A stretch of 64,000 nucleotides of DNA from the NCBI GenBank assembly GCA_036245805.1, contig BTRK01000006.1:44262020-44326019 (forward strand). Reading direction: 5' to 3'. The notes beneath the pieces were generated by a model. It was not told where the DNA came from, did not search any database, and saw nothing but the letters and a program-made list of their open reading frames with translations. This DNA comes from Pristionchus mayeri. Lineage: Eukaryota > Nematoda > Chromadorea > Rhabditida > Neodiplogasteridae. Of this stretch, positions 1 to 12,100 are shown in pieces. Numbering within the stretch: the stretch's first letter is position 1; the number at the start of each line of letters is the position of its first letter. A program made the translations under genes and the position numbers.

Positions 1-1008
1 CGCATGCAGAAAGTTTAACAACGTCAAAATTTTATTTTCACTATTATGTTATTGAAAATTTCATTCAAAACAACTTCTGCCCTCACTAACTCTATAATGC
101 TACCGAAAAACAAAGAACGGATGCGGACTCCATTAGGCGGAGGGAAAACTTTTTCGCAAGGAAAAGGTTCTCGCTCCGCGAATCGATGAATCTCTTAGCT
201 AGATGGAAAACCGCGGGAGAAACTGGCAAGAAACTGAGCGCAATGAGAGATGCGAGCGGCGTAATTATGATGACGATAGTATTACAATGAAACCAGTGGC
301 CATTGTTTTCGGCGCCATTCGTGTCTGGCAATGTGGTGATTGGACAATCATAAATAATATATTGTGATAGTCAGCAGTCAGACGGGAAGATTGATCACTA
401 GAGTTGTACTCGTTATAAATTTTAAACCAAAGCGCCGATCGCATGAAGGGATGCTTCATAGACAGTGTCGTTATCGATTTTTCGGTACCGAAAAATGCAA
501 TGCTTTGCATTTTTCTTTGATTATAACTAAAGAAACTAGAAGAAAGAGCGATAACAGGGAATAGAATATTCAACAGCGAGCGCGTGAGAGGAAGAGGAAG
601 TGGAGGAATTATCGATTCATGGAATGGGGGCGACACTTTCCATCACGAGATCCCCTCTCAATTCTCTGATCTAACCCAACCTCGTGAGTGTTTCTCACAA
701 ATCAATCAATCGGTTTTCGATTCCCAATCAAATTTCACATTTTTCATCGTTATGACTGGACAAAGAACTGGTATATCGTCGTCATAATCAATAGAAAGAG
801 AAGGAAAACGGCGGGGAAAGTGTGGTTGGGCAGAATAGGAGAAAGGGAGCGAGTTTGTGCGTGTTGTGTGAGGGCAGCAGAAGAAGAGGCTAGGTAATCG
901 GGAGATTTGAAATGCAATCAACTGTATCCGCCGCAATATTCCCAGAATCGCTCTAATCAGGTCTTATTCAAGGAGAAGGAGTGAGATTAAAGAAAAAAAA
1001 GCGCTTAC
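1..1008. other. left-edge stretch, presumed intron, no gene seen
   Basis: This stretch follows the splice donor of the minus-strand exon at 1009-1212 and should be the intron leading to its next exon outside the window. I found no reading frame with coding character on either strand and no repeat. A short AT-rich hairpin with GGTACCG-like symmetry lies near 480-500 but nothing supports a function. Confidence 0.45.
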
Positions 1009-1212
1009 TTGGGACACTTCATGCGATTCGAGTCTCATCGGCGGGAGGGGGTAGTGGTGTCCTGCGGCGGCGGCGGACGTCATCGGCGCCACGAGCGCGA
1101 CATCCGAAGCGAGATTCGACGACGACGACGCAGCAAGGATTCCGGAGGATGGCGGCGCGTGATGCAGCAACTTGGACGGCGGCTCCGCTTTCCTCTTCCG
1201 GCTAATGTCCAT
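1009..1212 (-). CDS. first coding exon of an unrecognised gene running off the left edge
   Basis: The exon reads from an ATG at 1212-1210 for exactly 68 codons and stops in phase 0 at a good donor (CAA then GTAAGC at 1008). The peptide begins MDISRKRKAEPPSKLL: a basic KRKAE cluster that could serve as a nuclear signal, followed by a low-complexity Ser/Ala/His/Pro-rich stretch (SSSSNLAS, TSAAAAGHHYPLPP). Such leaders are common in nuclear regulators and protein kinases of nematodes, but there is no domain in this exon and I do not recognise the family. The rest of the gene lies left of position 1, because no continuation exon is visible in 1-1008. The surrounding DNA is unusually G+C rich compared with the rest of the window, and an unrelated longer open frame runs upstream of the ATG only because of that composition. 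The start and donor are inferred from codon character and splice consensus. Confidence 0.5.
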
Positions 1213-3029
1213 TATCAGCCCGCGGCGGCTGCGGCGACAGGGCGGCGGCTGGTGGTCGGTCGGACGTCTACGACCGTCGACGGCAGCGGCAGCAAGGGGG
1301 CGGAGACTGAGAGGACGGTGTCGCGAGAGTTCTACGATCCCCCGAGCACACCACGGCCAAAGGGGCGAGGGGCGGGATGGGGAGAGAGAGAGGGGGGGGG
1401 TGGGTAGTCGGCGCCGGGCAGGGGGAGGAGGGAAGAGAGAGAGAGAGAGAGGCGGCTCCTCCCGCCTCTGGCCACTCTTTCCCTCTCGCTCTTCCCGCTG
1501 GCCACGCAGCGAATGGCTTGTCTCTGTGTGCGGCCTCGCTCCCTCTTCTTTCTCTAGCCGCCTCTCCTCCCTTCCCACACTCTCTCGCGCTGCCGCTCAG
1601 CGCATCAATCGATAGGACGAGGACGAGTGGGGAGAGAAGGATGGGGCGGAGAGTGGGGAATAGAGGGGGGGGGGAGAAGGAGGGAGAGGGGTCGAGTGTG
1701 GGAGAGAGACCACAAAGAAGATGGAGGTACGTGATTAGACGGAGGGAGCGAGCGAGTGTCGGCTCAGAAATGGAGGGAGGAAAGGAATCGAGGTCAATAA
1801 AACGAGACGAACTGGAGGGATTCCAAGTTAAATTTCTCGAAGTCTGGCAAATTCCTTCAAACCGCTTTCTAACAACCTTCCCCCACGAGCGTCTCAAACT
1901 CCAATAATATATTATTGATATGGGAACTGGATGCGGAACCTAAATGAAAAGTTTGAAGATAGGGAAGCCACGATGAACCTTCAAGAGGGATTAGAAAAGG
2001 CAATTGAGATTCGAGAAAATTTCCCAAAGATGGTCGAGTGAGATTCGCGTCTGTCCTCTGAGAAGAAATGGATGCGAACGATGAGATAACTCGTTTCCCT
2101 ACGTTGTCATACAAGAAAAAGGTCTGAGAGAAGATAGGCGGGAAACCCTCCTATCTTCACAAACTATAATCGTACTTTCTCTGTGACAAGGTATCTCGGC
2201 GAGGGTACGGTAGGCTCTTATGTACTTTATGTTATCGTAATCAGTGAGAATAAAACGATAATGATCAGCTTTCGAGAAACGACATCACGGTCTCTTCATT
2301 CTATACCGGTCGAGAGAATGTGTAAAATTTAAGAAAAAAGTCAGACATGGCTCTAGCAGAGCTCCGTAATGATGAATTTCGAATTTACTGCACAAAAAGA
2401 GACGACGATTCGAATTTCGAAATCTAATATTGATTCTTCTAGACCTGCTCTGATCTCAGATGGCACGTAATGAGTCGTTGTGATTTTAGAGAAATGCCGA
2501 AGTAAAACCTAAAAAATATAAATGAACTGAGGAGGAAGTCACAAAAATAGGGCGAAGATAGAGCGGACATGTGTTCTCATCTCCTCCCCGCTCAGCACTG
2601 ACAACAACACCACACATATTTTCGTCTGTCCACTACGCTTCGATGTCGAAAGCCGGACAATGAATGAGATTGTAATCTAAACATTTCTAGCCAACGGCTG
2701 CTGCCCATAAACAAAACGGCACTAGGTCGGATGAGAACCATGACGTCATTCCGCCTTTGATAGATCAACGGCGGCATGACGTCACTGTTCTCATCCAACC
2801 AAGTGCCAACAAAACACTGTCGTGAGAAGGAAATAATCATGATAAGGCGGGGATGCATAAGTATAGAACTGATCATTAAAGAACTCTACAATGGTGAAAA
2901 GTGATGCTTCCTTATCTATGACTGATTTCAACGACAAAATCAAATGTTCAGTTCTAAATTGATGCATCACCTGATAAAGCATCGGTGACCCTAGACGAGG
3001 AATTATGCGTAGAGGAAATGGTGGGCGGA
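1213..3029. other. intergenic and presumed upstream region with purine-rich tract
   Basis: This lies between the unrecognised minus-strand exon (its 5' side) and the 3' end of rab-37. From about 1370 to 1760 the plus strand is an almost continuous G/A-rich tract with GAGA runs, which produces several long but meaningless open frames. It is a plausible promoter or 5' UTR for the gene that starts at 1212. The only discrete element is the 90-bp MITE at 2718-2807. No RNA gene was seen. Confidence 0.5.
2718..2807. mobile_element. 90-bp palindromic MITE with 8-bp target duplication
   Basis: The whole unit folds on itself. It starts GGCACTAGGTCGGATGAGAA and its end reads, on the other strand, GGCACTTGGTTGGATGAGAA. 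The arms continue through a TGACGTCA octamer (2741-2748 and 2777-2784) and a CCGCC/GGCGG pair around a short loop. It is bracketed by the direct repeat AACAAAAC at 2710-2717 and 2808-2815. An 8-bp duplication is typical of hAT-type insertions, although the TIR start is not the usual CAG. Related copies are at 43501-43733 and 58483-58644. Confidence 0.85.
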
Positions 3030-6000
3030 TTATGTAGATGCATAGCAGCAGTTCTGTCCCCACGTCTTCTCGCTCGTCACTAGGTCGACCACTCCAGACT
3101 GTCGCGCATCTGCGGAATTGCCCATCGACTGCTGCATGAGTCGCCTGAAAAGGGGAATAAAATAGTTTCAGCTGGAAGACTACCGTACTTCCCCACCTAC
3201 AGTATTCATTTCTCCTGCCGTACTCGTAAATCAGGATACTACACACTACGGTATGTGATGTCATATCAACACATAAATGTAGGATAGTAATGCGATTTGT
3301 GAAAGAGTAAAATTAAAATTCGAGAAATGCTACTAATATTTATTCTATCCTCTCTATCGCAACACAACCGGTCTTGAGGGTATGAAAAATGACTAGGGTG
3401 AACTTTACATAACGGATATAAGATTTTATTTGATTTTTAATATTTTAGTAAACGATCAGATGTTTATTACTATACCTTGCAGTGAGCACGAATGCCTCGT
3501 TTACCCGCTGTCCCGTCTTCGCGCTCGTCTCCAGGTATGGTATTTGATAGAACTAAAAGAGGATTTTTTTGTTTAAAAATTAAAAACTTTCGTAATTGTT
3601 TTATTATTGATTAGTGCATATTTACCACGATTGGATAATATCGAGCACACCAAAATAAAAATAAAAGATTTTTTTTAATACAGGTTAAAGTATTTGTGGA
3701 TTCCAATATGAACAGTAAGTCTCTCGTCAACTGGAAAATCCGCTCCCGACCCGGAAATCCGTGGGATGATCTAGCACTGCACAACACTACCATCAGCACC
3801 ATATTCACAGATTACAAAGTACTGAAGAAACAACGGAAACAATTAACAATTATTTGTATCATATTTCGGTGATTCGAAATTGAAGCTCAAACTAATTTTT
3901 AATGTAATTTGTAAGTGAATGAAGTAATGAAATTTCTAGATATGTTTTCATCCCAATTTCACAAATATTGTATTCTGATAAGAAATAGTTACCGCAGCTA
4001 GCTCTTGTGCTTCTTTGACGGTGACTTTCCTCTGTGCTGCGAGATCGCACTTGTTGCCAATCAACGTCACCTGAATTTCACCTGATTTTTGGCAATAAAA
4101 AATGGAAAATTTACTATCATTAATGTCTGTATTATCATTGGTATGTTATATTTTAAAGGACAGAAAAAATCTTTCGAAAATGAATCAATGAGATTCATTC
4201 TAAATTGCATAAATTTCAAAAATGAAATTCAGCTCTCACCATTACGTTATCTTTGGCGAAGTCCTTGATTTGTCCGAGCCAGTTCTGATTAAGCATTCTT
4301 TTAAATATTACTGTCATTCTATTTTCGGTGAGGTTCGTTCCTAGAAGCACTTGAGACAATGTCATGCTGGGAAACGTAGTCCTATCAATCCTTCACCAGC
4401 CTGCCTCGCCTAGTCTAGTCGTCGCTTGACGATGAAGTGCTATCTTCATATAGTGATTTTTGTCATCTTAGACATGAGGCTCTCTTTTCCGAATAGGCTT
4501 ACTGTCGTACTATACTTGGGATGATACAATTACTTAGCCGCTTCTGTTCAGTCGTCAACAAGAACACGAGAGAGAGAAGCATGTTAGAGAATGCGGAAGT
4601 TTTCCACTCGTGTGAGCATCTTATCCACTTTAACGTCGCCATTGCGATGCGCATCTTATCCAAATTTCAATGAGCATTTGCCTTCAACAGTTTCCGATCA
4701 ATTACTTTTCTTGATTCCTGTTTTGAAATTCAATTGTTGTAAAGCAGTTGACAATTGAAAAGCAAGTGATATTTACATTCGCGGAATCTAGGTGGATTTC
4801 GCTTACTCGGATGTTTTCAAACGAGAGTCTGTTGGCGACGTCGAAAACGAGAAGGAGTGCGTCCGCGTCTCGATAATACGCACTGGTCACGGACCGAAAT
4901 CGCTCCTGCCCCGCCGTATCGAAGATCTCAAAATAGCATTGCTCCACTACAATTTTGAGAGCAATTTTGAAGAGATTTTGCCCCAGTGGAGGCTTAATTA
5001 AGGTGAGATAATGAGCAAACAATTATTCACCTGCAGCTTCACTTGTTTGCCGTCAACGGGAATGATTTTGTTCTGAAATGTATATTCATTTTATAAAATG
5101 TTTATTTATTTTTCCTTCCCCGATCTCGGACAAATGTTTTGAAAGGTTTTGTGGTTTGTGCTATGTGTTGTGATTGAGGAACGTCATCCTCTTTCTGTAA
5201 TCTAATACGGTTGAAGAATTCAACGAAAACGAATTCTTGGAATTCGTAATTTCGAATGAACAGAGATCGTGAACTTCACACAGCATAAAAATTATTTTTT
5301 TTACTACTACGGCTACCATTCACCGAATATGATCATGGAAAGCATTCTTAGAATATGCGCACACAAATAATTTCGTGTAACTTTGTTCAACTCACTCTGT
5401 AATCGATGCCCACTGTGGAAATGAAATTATTGTTCAGGAAGGTGCCGTCTTTGAATCGGACGAGAACGCACGTCTTTCCAGTGCACGAATCTCCGAGCAG
5501 CATTACCTGAAAGAGCATTGTCACTAGATTGAATTTTTCCTCAATTTTCCGTATTTGTTTGTTTGCTTGCAATCATGGTATAATATTTTTTTCCAAATCT
5601 ATCGGATGCACAGCATGCATTGGATAGGCATATTTTGACTATGACGAGCTGTGTCTGACGCAACATTTCGACCTATTGATCCCTGCACGTCCAAACTAAT
5701 CTCCTGTGAGCAACGACTAGGCTCAAAATTGGTTCCTCATCGTCTGCAAGAAGCAAACCATGAACAATTCATCATTAGCGTCCCTTCTCGATTTCGAGAT
5801 TTACCCATCACGAAACGTTTCTTGCTCACTTCTCATCCCTTCCCAGTCGAGCATACACCTCACCAGAAGACAAAGACATCATAATTACTCATTCTAAGAG
5901 TCTTCGTCGCTAAGATTTATTCTGGCTTGCCAATCAGTCTATGTGGGAACCATGGATTAATAAAATTCCCGATAGAAATCGGCGGTCGCGTGATATCCAC

Positions 6001-6815
6001 TAGTTGGAAAATAAAGATATCCTTTCACTCAGTAAGATGAAATCCTGTCAAGTCTTGTTGTTCTTTTCTCCGCACTTGTTTCCCTACTGTGTGTCCCTAG
6101 AAACAGCACGTCTCGAGAACCGACAAAGGCCGAAAAAGGCAACAAAACCCCGGGCAAAAAGTGGCTGCAGATAATGCGAATGATGAAGTGAAAGGCGGCG
6201 AAGCAGCGGGGAGATTGATTGCATCTACTTGAGAAGGAGAAGATGATGGACTGAATGGGTTGAAGGACTGAAGGGCCTCTTCTAGCACAAACACAACCAG
6301 TGAAAGAAGCGGAAAAGAGGATGTCTGACATTTAAAAGGCTCTGCGATCTCAGAAGCAGCGTCTTTTCCCGTGGGTATCACATGCACAACATGATATGAC
6401 GTCAGACCAGAGGTGGCGGAATGAATGCATTGCATTCATTAAGTCATCATAAAATTCTATGTCAACGGCTTTGGCGTCATCGAAAGTTCATACATTTACA
6501 AGAATTTGAATAACTGTTAGTGCACTCTCTGTGGCCGGAAACGAGTGCAGGAGTGTCATTTTCGGCGCTTTTCTTTCATGATGATATCGGGCGTTATTTT
6601 AATCCCCCTGACTCGATGATGCATGGGCAAATTGTTACCAAATTGGCCTATTCTTTGTTCGTGTGATCTCCCGTCGGTAATACAGAATAAAAGAGTATGC
6701 GAGATGGGAAGAGCACTCGCCGACTCACTACGACACTCACCGTAAAGGAGAAGTCGACTGGTACGTTGTTCATCGAACTTTTCTTCCGCAACGGCGGCTC
6801 CATCTTCCTGTTCAT
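3030..6815 (-). CDS. rab-37: Rab GTPase of the RAB26/RAB37 group
   Basis: Eight coding exons join in perfect phase to 220 residues: 6741-6815, 5396-5506, 5031-5072, 4807-4926, 4240-4284, 3993-4070, 3476-3552, 3030-3144. The first exon ends ..VDFSFT and the next opens [12 protein letters not shown], the P-loop. Then come switch I ([10 protein letters not shown], effector Thr), [12 protein letters not shown] (switch II with catalytic Gln), IGNKCD for guanine recognition and ETSAKTG. The last exon ends NCCYAST, with the Cys pair expected to be prenylated. Family knowledge: RAB26/RAB37 proteins act on secretory granules and exocytic vesicles. Match to this group rests on VRFKDGTF, the [14 protein letters not shown] stretch and [14 protein letters not shown]. 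Oddities: the usual Trp before DTAGQ is Phe, and the P-loop has Cys where most Rabs have Gly-Val. An in-frame upstream ATG would add residues (to 6869), so the start is the least certain point. Two acceptors are TTTTGAG or TTTTAG rather than TTTTCAG. Confidence 0.9.
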
Positions 6816-9145
6816 CGGGCTACTGAAGCAGGCTAATTTGAACGATATCGCGTCATTGCAAAACGTCAAAATACATTAGAAATGACGAGCAAAATTATGG
6901 TTCCTATTCGCAGACAATTGACGAGAAACGCGCTGCGACATGCAGACGAGAAACGCGTTGTTTCCGTCTGCATGGGAGGAAATGTGTTTTGGGGCGCTCT
7001 GAAACAATCTGAATGGGTCTAATTTATCGTCCGAAAGTAGCTTCATGAATGCTGTCGCGGGGCACGCTAATGAGGCAGCTCTGCAATGAGGCCGACTAAG
7101 CCAATTCGAGAATATCCGAGGGATCGCACTGTAATTCTACACGCTTACAGCACATCGAAAATAAGGCGATAAGAGGGAGGAGAAGGGGTTCACACAAAGA
7201 AGACGAGTAGAAGAGGGGAAATCTTCTTAAGGAGCGCAGAAGAGGGAAAGAGGGGGGACTGAGCGAGAGTCTGAGTCAACGCCCCTCTCGTCTTCACGTC
7301 CTCTCCCGCAAGTTCAAGCGCGCTGAAGAATTCATGAGTATATCTAGCGAAGATGGCTAGTTCGCAGAGCAATGAACTTTGCCTAGTGAGCGGAGCGAAA
7401 ATCAGGGGGAAGGAAGGGGGGAAATTGGAGGCAGCATCGAATTGCCGCATCACGCGCGCACAAGAGAATCGCATCTCTTGCTTCCCCTTCCCCCCGGACT
7501 CGGATTACCAGTATGACTTTCAGGGGCAAACAAAGCATATGCTATTCTCTGTTTCACGCACACGCTCCTGCTCGAGTTTCCCCTAGCAGGCGGAAAAAGT
7601 CGACGCCGAGGGCGGACTTAAGCTCCCGAAAAACGTATTATGAGGACTAGAAGGACGAGGAGGAGGAAATGTCTTTCTTCAATCACGGCCCTCTTCTATC
7701 CAAGTTCGGCTCTTTTCAGCTCAAAGCGGCAGCGAGAATTCACGGTCGACCGCGAAATTCGCAATTCAAGCAGCGCGCGTGAAGAAGAGAAGCGAAATCG
7801 GAACGGTTGCCGGGTTCGGGCCGAACACAAAATGGATGTCTGGGAATTCGGCGCGCCCACTTTTCCCGTTGTCGACACACGTCGCTTCCAACTAGGGGAG
7901 GAATTGGAAGGAGGAAGAAGAAGAGGGCTCCGCACGGCGGGGAAGAGACCAATCCACTTTCACGCTCCCCCCCCCCCTCGAGTCTTCCCTCCTTCGTACT
8001 TTACGCAGTTTTCTTCAGCCTTTACGGAGGAAACGAATAATTGGCGCACAAGACAGTGTAGTTAGGCAGAAAGTAAGTGAGGGGCTCTACATGTAAGGAG
8101 TGTGGGGCTGAGGCGGAGTAGGAGAAGGGGTGAGGAGGTCGTCGTGTTCATATTCGAGAGGAGACGAGAATAGCCCGAGGAGACCGTCTCAATTATCTTT
8201 CATAAAGCCGCGCAAGGGGGCAGCAATATCGTACATGCCGAGACACGAGGGCAATATTTCCTGGTGATGGAAATCGCTATGGCAACTGAAATCGTACTGC
8301 TCGAGTTGAAATGAATGTAAGGGAGAGGTGAATGGTGGGGAAATGCGAATTTGCAAACAACTGTTATCTGGGAGAGCAATTACTACAACCGTGTAAGCAA
8401 CTTGAATCTCGTCGCCTCTTAGATACGAAGCTACTTGAAAGCAGGAGATTTGTGGTCTGCTCACAAGAAGCGAGAAGAGTCTGTGTGTAGCTATGATGCT
8501 TCGCTTCCCCTCCTCCCCCTCCTCCTATTTCCCTCTCCCTACCCCTAAACGATCCTCATAAATCCGTGTGGTGCTTCTGGCAGAAAACTGTGCGAGGAAA
8601 GGAAAGGAAACGAAATAGAATGAAGCGGTAGGGGAAAGTTGGAGGGAGTGTCTGTCCGTGTCTGTACTCCAGCCACTCTTGTTATGCTTGTCTGACCACA
8701 TAGGATAGGCAATTTTTCGATACTTTACAATCAATCTCTCGGGTCAGAAATGTAACAACTGACAGTGCTGCAAAGTAAGCGTAGTGGGATGGGGGAATCT
8801 GCGATACCGGGAGCGGGAGCAACTACAAGTAAGGCGAAGAGAAAGGGGCGTGCGCGGAAGTTGTGGCTAGCATCGCAAAACATCTAGGCTGAAATGGAAA
8901 GATGTGGCACAGACACAGAGATGATATCTAACGTGTTTTCTCAGAAAGCTTTGATAACAGGGGAATTTTTGCGTTTCAATGGAAGGGGGGAAGTTTTGGT
9001 TAGCTGTGTGAAACGAAATGGAATAACGCGTCATCAACTGGGGCGGAAATTGGTTTGTATCATATAATTTGCTGAGCATAGTAGACCAGTTCCGAGCCGG
9101 GGGGAACGCCATGAGAAGAAGAGCGGGGCGAATCGACGACTATTT
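6816..9145. other. intergenic region between rab-37 and the RhoGAP gene
   Basis: The region holds the presumed rab-37 promoter and the 3' flank of the BAR-RhoGAP gene. It has G/A-rich stretches near 7190-7300, 7640-8130 and 8500-8650. The open frames here are short, lack splice-phase partners and look compositional. I see no RNA gene, inverted repeat or transposon. Confidence 0.5.
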
Positions 9146-12100
9146 TCATAGCTTGGTGTATTCCTTCGGTTTGAGGGGAATCGTAGTGGAGGCGACGATG
9201 GGCTGCGTCTCCTGAGCAGATAAATTACATTAGGATCCGCTTGAAATTGGATCTGGGTACCTGGGACTGGAGGCCGGGCGGCTTATTTGGCAGCGGCGGC
9301 CGACTACGTGCAGGCGTCTTCTGAGGGCCTGCAGAAAGGTCAGAACGATTAGTGAAGTCGTGGCGAGAATAGTCCCTTTCTTTTCTGAGCAAAACATATT
9401 ATAGACGTGTAGAGCAGCCTCTCCATTCTCCATTCTCCATTCTCCATTCTCCATTCTCCATTCTAGCGCTCGTGATGGGCGGTCGTCCCTGACCCCGCTC
9501 TTTTCCGACCTAGTTTGGGGAATCCTCTCCCGTCAGCTTGGGCAACCCGGAGAGTATCGCCTACTTGGTACACTTCAAGAGGAGGAGCACGGACGGATTC
9601 CCATCGTCTCGAGTGATCTACCGTCAAGAAAGCCCCGCTGTCTGCGTTGTGAGTTCCTAACCGGCGCAAGTCAGGTGTTCGGCGGCAGGATGATCTACTT
9701 CGATGCTCAACGGAGATCCGTCACGATCGTCCCTACAGTTGACCAGAGAAGCCAAAGAAGATCCCATCCCTTGACCTAACGACGCTCTGAGACCGAAGAT
9801 CCCCATTCCCTCCACACTGAAGTCACCCTCCTGCAGGACCATTGTGCCTGACGTCAGGATAAATATGATATGATATGAGAGCAGCCTTTGTGAGCAAAAA
9901 GACAAGCCGTTTTAAGCCGGCTGTGGTCAAATGCTGTACATGCACGTCTATCCTTCGGAAGTTTTACTACAACGTACTTGCGTAGTGCAATGTGCAAACT
10001 TCCACCGGTATGATTCCCCTCACCAATTTACATACAGCAGAAGTGCGCGAATGGAAGATATCAAGCTGCTTACCCTCAATTGATACTATGGAGCGATGTA
10101 TGGGTCCAGTGCTCATCTGAGAAGTAACCGTGGAGATGATGGTGGACTGGGCGGCGACCATCTCAGGGGCATTCTCGTGCACCTCTCGACGCGAAGAGGG
10201 AGAGGTCACCGAGCGATCCCTACCTGAAGTGAAACAGAGAGTAAATTGATTACAAACTGAGAAAACTCAGCTGTATAATTCCAATACACATTTTATTTTT
10301 TTAACAGCTAACCGTTTATGGGTTCGTTGGCCGCCGAAATCCCTCCTACGGCAATGTTGTAGCTCACGGGACGAGCCTGAATAATTCATTTATGAGTCGT
10401 TGTCTAAATTACAATTGTAATACCTTCTGGGGTCCTTGGGCGCTCGTCCTCATTGTTGGCGGAGGCGGTCGGAGGGGTCGCTGACCCCCGGCGTCGTCAT
10501 CAATCTCGTCGATCGAATCGAACTGGAAATAGCCATTATATCGAGCAATGAAATTATTGGCTTGTTAGTAACAGAATCCTAAATTTTCTACTTAACTGTT
10601 CTAAACGTAAATTCTGCCTATCCATACAACAGAACTGATAATTTAAAAATCTCACCGAGCTATCCCTACTGCCATCTCGGAACCTCTCGTACTCAGTCGA
10701 TCGATCGTTTCTTAGTGCGTTCAGTTGATCCACAACTTCGCTCAGTGATGCCTGAGATTGTATCTGATTTCACAATTGAACAAAGTTAAGAAAATATACT
10801 CAGTTTTCGATACAGAACGCAGAATAGTGCAGTTTCGTAAATACAATTAAAATCCAACTTGATGAGGGTCATTGGCGTTTCCTCTTCCGTCATTGTGGTC
10901 TGTGTACATCGATCGAGTCATCAGCGCATCTCAAGAATGATATCGATTTTTCAGTCATTTTCGAAATGCAATAATCTATTAGTATTTCAACACAGAATCT
11001 CCTACTCATTATTCTTCCTTTGCATATTCTCGCTAATCGGAGGCAACATACCGTCTCTGGTCTCTCGAGATGATGAACTTGGAGGCAACGGAGCAGTTAC
11101 CCGTGGACGTCGAATTCCTTGATGGAAACATATACAATTTTGTTGCGCCCACTATTTCAACTACCACCAACCTAGGCGAATAATGCAAAGCATGCAAAAA
11201 TCTATGTGTTCCACCATTTATACATCCATGAAGAGTATAAATTGCAAAGTCTGGACGAACCGTTTTCCCCGCTGCTACCCGACGAATTTGCTGAGTATGA
11301 GGCGTTCGTGAATGTTTGCGGAGTCAGTGCTGGTGTCTCGCTAAAAGTGATCTTCGGATGAAATAGGTGGATGATGCAGCTCACTTCCTCCGGAATGACC
11401 CGTGCGTGTCGATTGAGAGCGTGCTCCCGCTTGTCTGCGAATGCTCAAGCTCGTTCCGCCTGGCCATCTACAATGCTTTTTCCATTATTTTCCATCTTCT
11501 TTTTTGAGAGTTGCTAACAATGTGTACAGGGAAGATAACTTCATTCTGTAGGCCCGCTCGCACCAAAGAGTATCGAATAGGAAAAGACCAGGAATATCAC
11601 TGACCGCCCTCGTGAACGTCGTTCTTCCCCCCGTCGGCGTGCTGTTCACTCTGGTGATTGGGTGGTCGATCAGCTGGTTCGATCTTTGCGGTTGCGGAGA
11701 CGCTGAGACCATCGGCGGCGGAATCTGCAACGCTTCGCTTTGATGATGACTTTAATTTCGATGAAGATGACGAGCATCATTTCGCAAGGTCCACTCTTTT
11801 TTCAAACCGTTTTTCCAATTTTAGAGTAACTTCTGATTTACCTGCTCTTGGTAGTAGGGCGAGCGACCGAAGAAGCGAGCCTCGTTCTGCAGCAGACTCT
11901 CGACGATCTGCAAATGAAGCTTGGAATAGGTCTTTATCGATCGATATACATGCCCAGCGTCAACGCTAGATGATTATTGGATAGGTAGGTGTCAGACCTT
12001 GGTGTGATCGATGAAAAAAAAGTATCAACCCAGAAGTTGAGAATGAAAACAAGTAAGCTGAATTAATAATTCATTTATCAACCGAACGTCTAATTGTGCT

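Noticed and set aside
1268..1907. Several 130-209 codon open frames on both strands
   Set aside because: They arise from G/A-rich low-complexity DNA, overlap each other on both strands and encode only Arg/Gly/Ser/Pro-rich strings.
9463..9905. Minus-strand frames of 68-82 codons with protein-like composition
   Set aside because: The flanking RhoGAP exons join directly across this region with a shared Gly codon, and no phase-compatible acceptor/donor pair exists. It may be an old repeat fragment.
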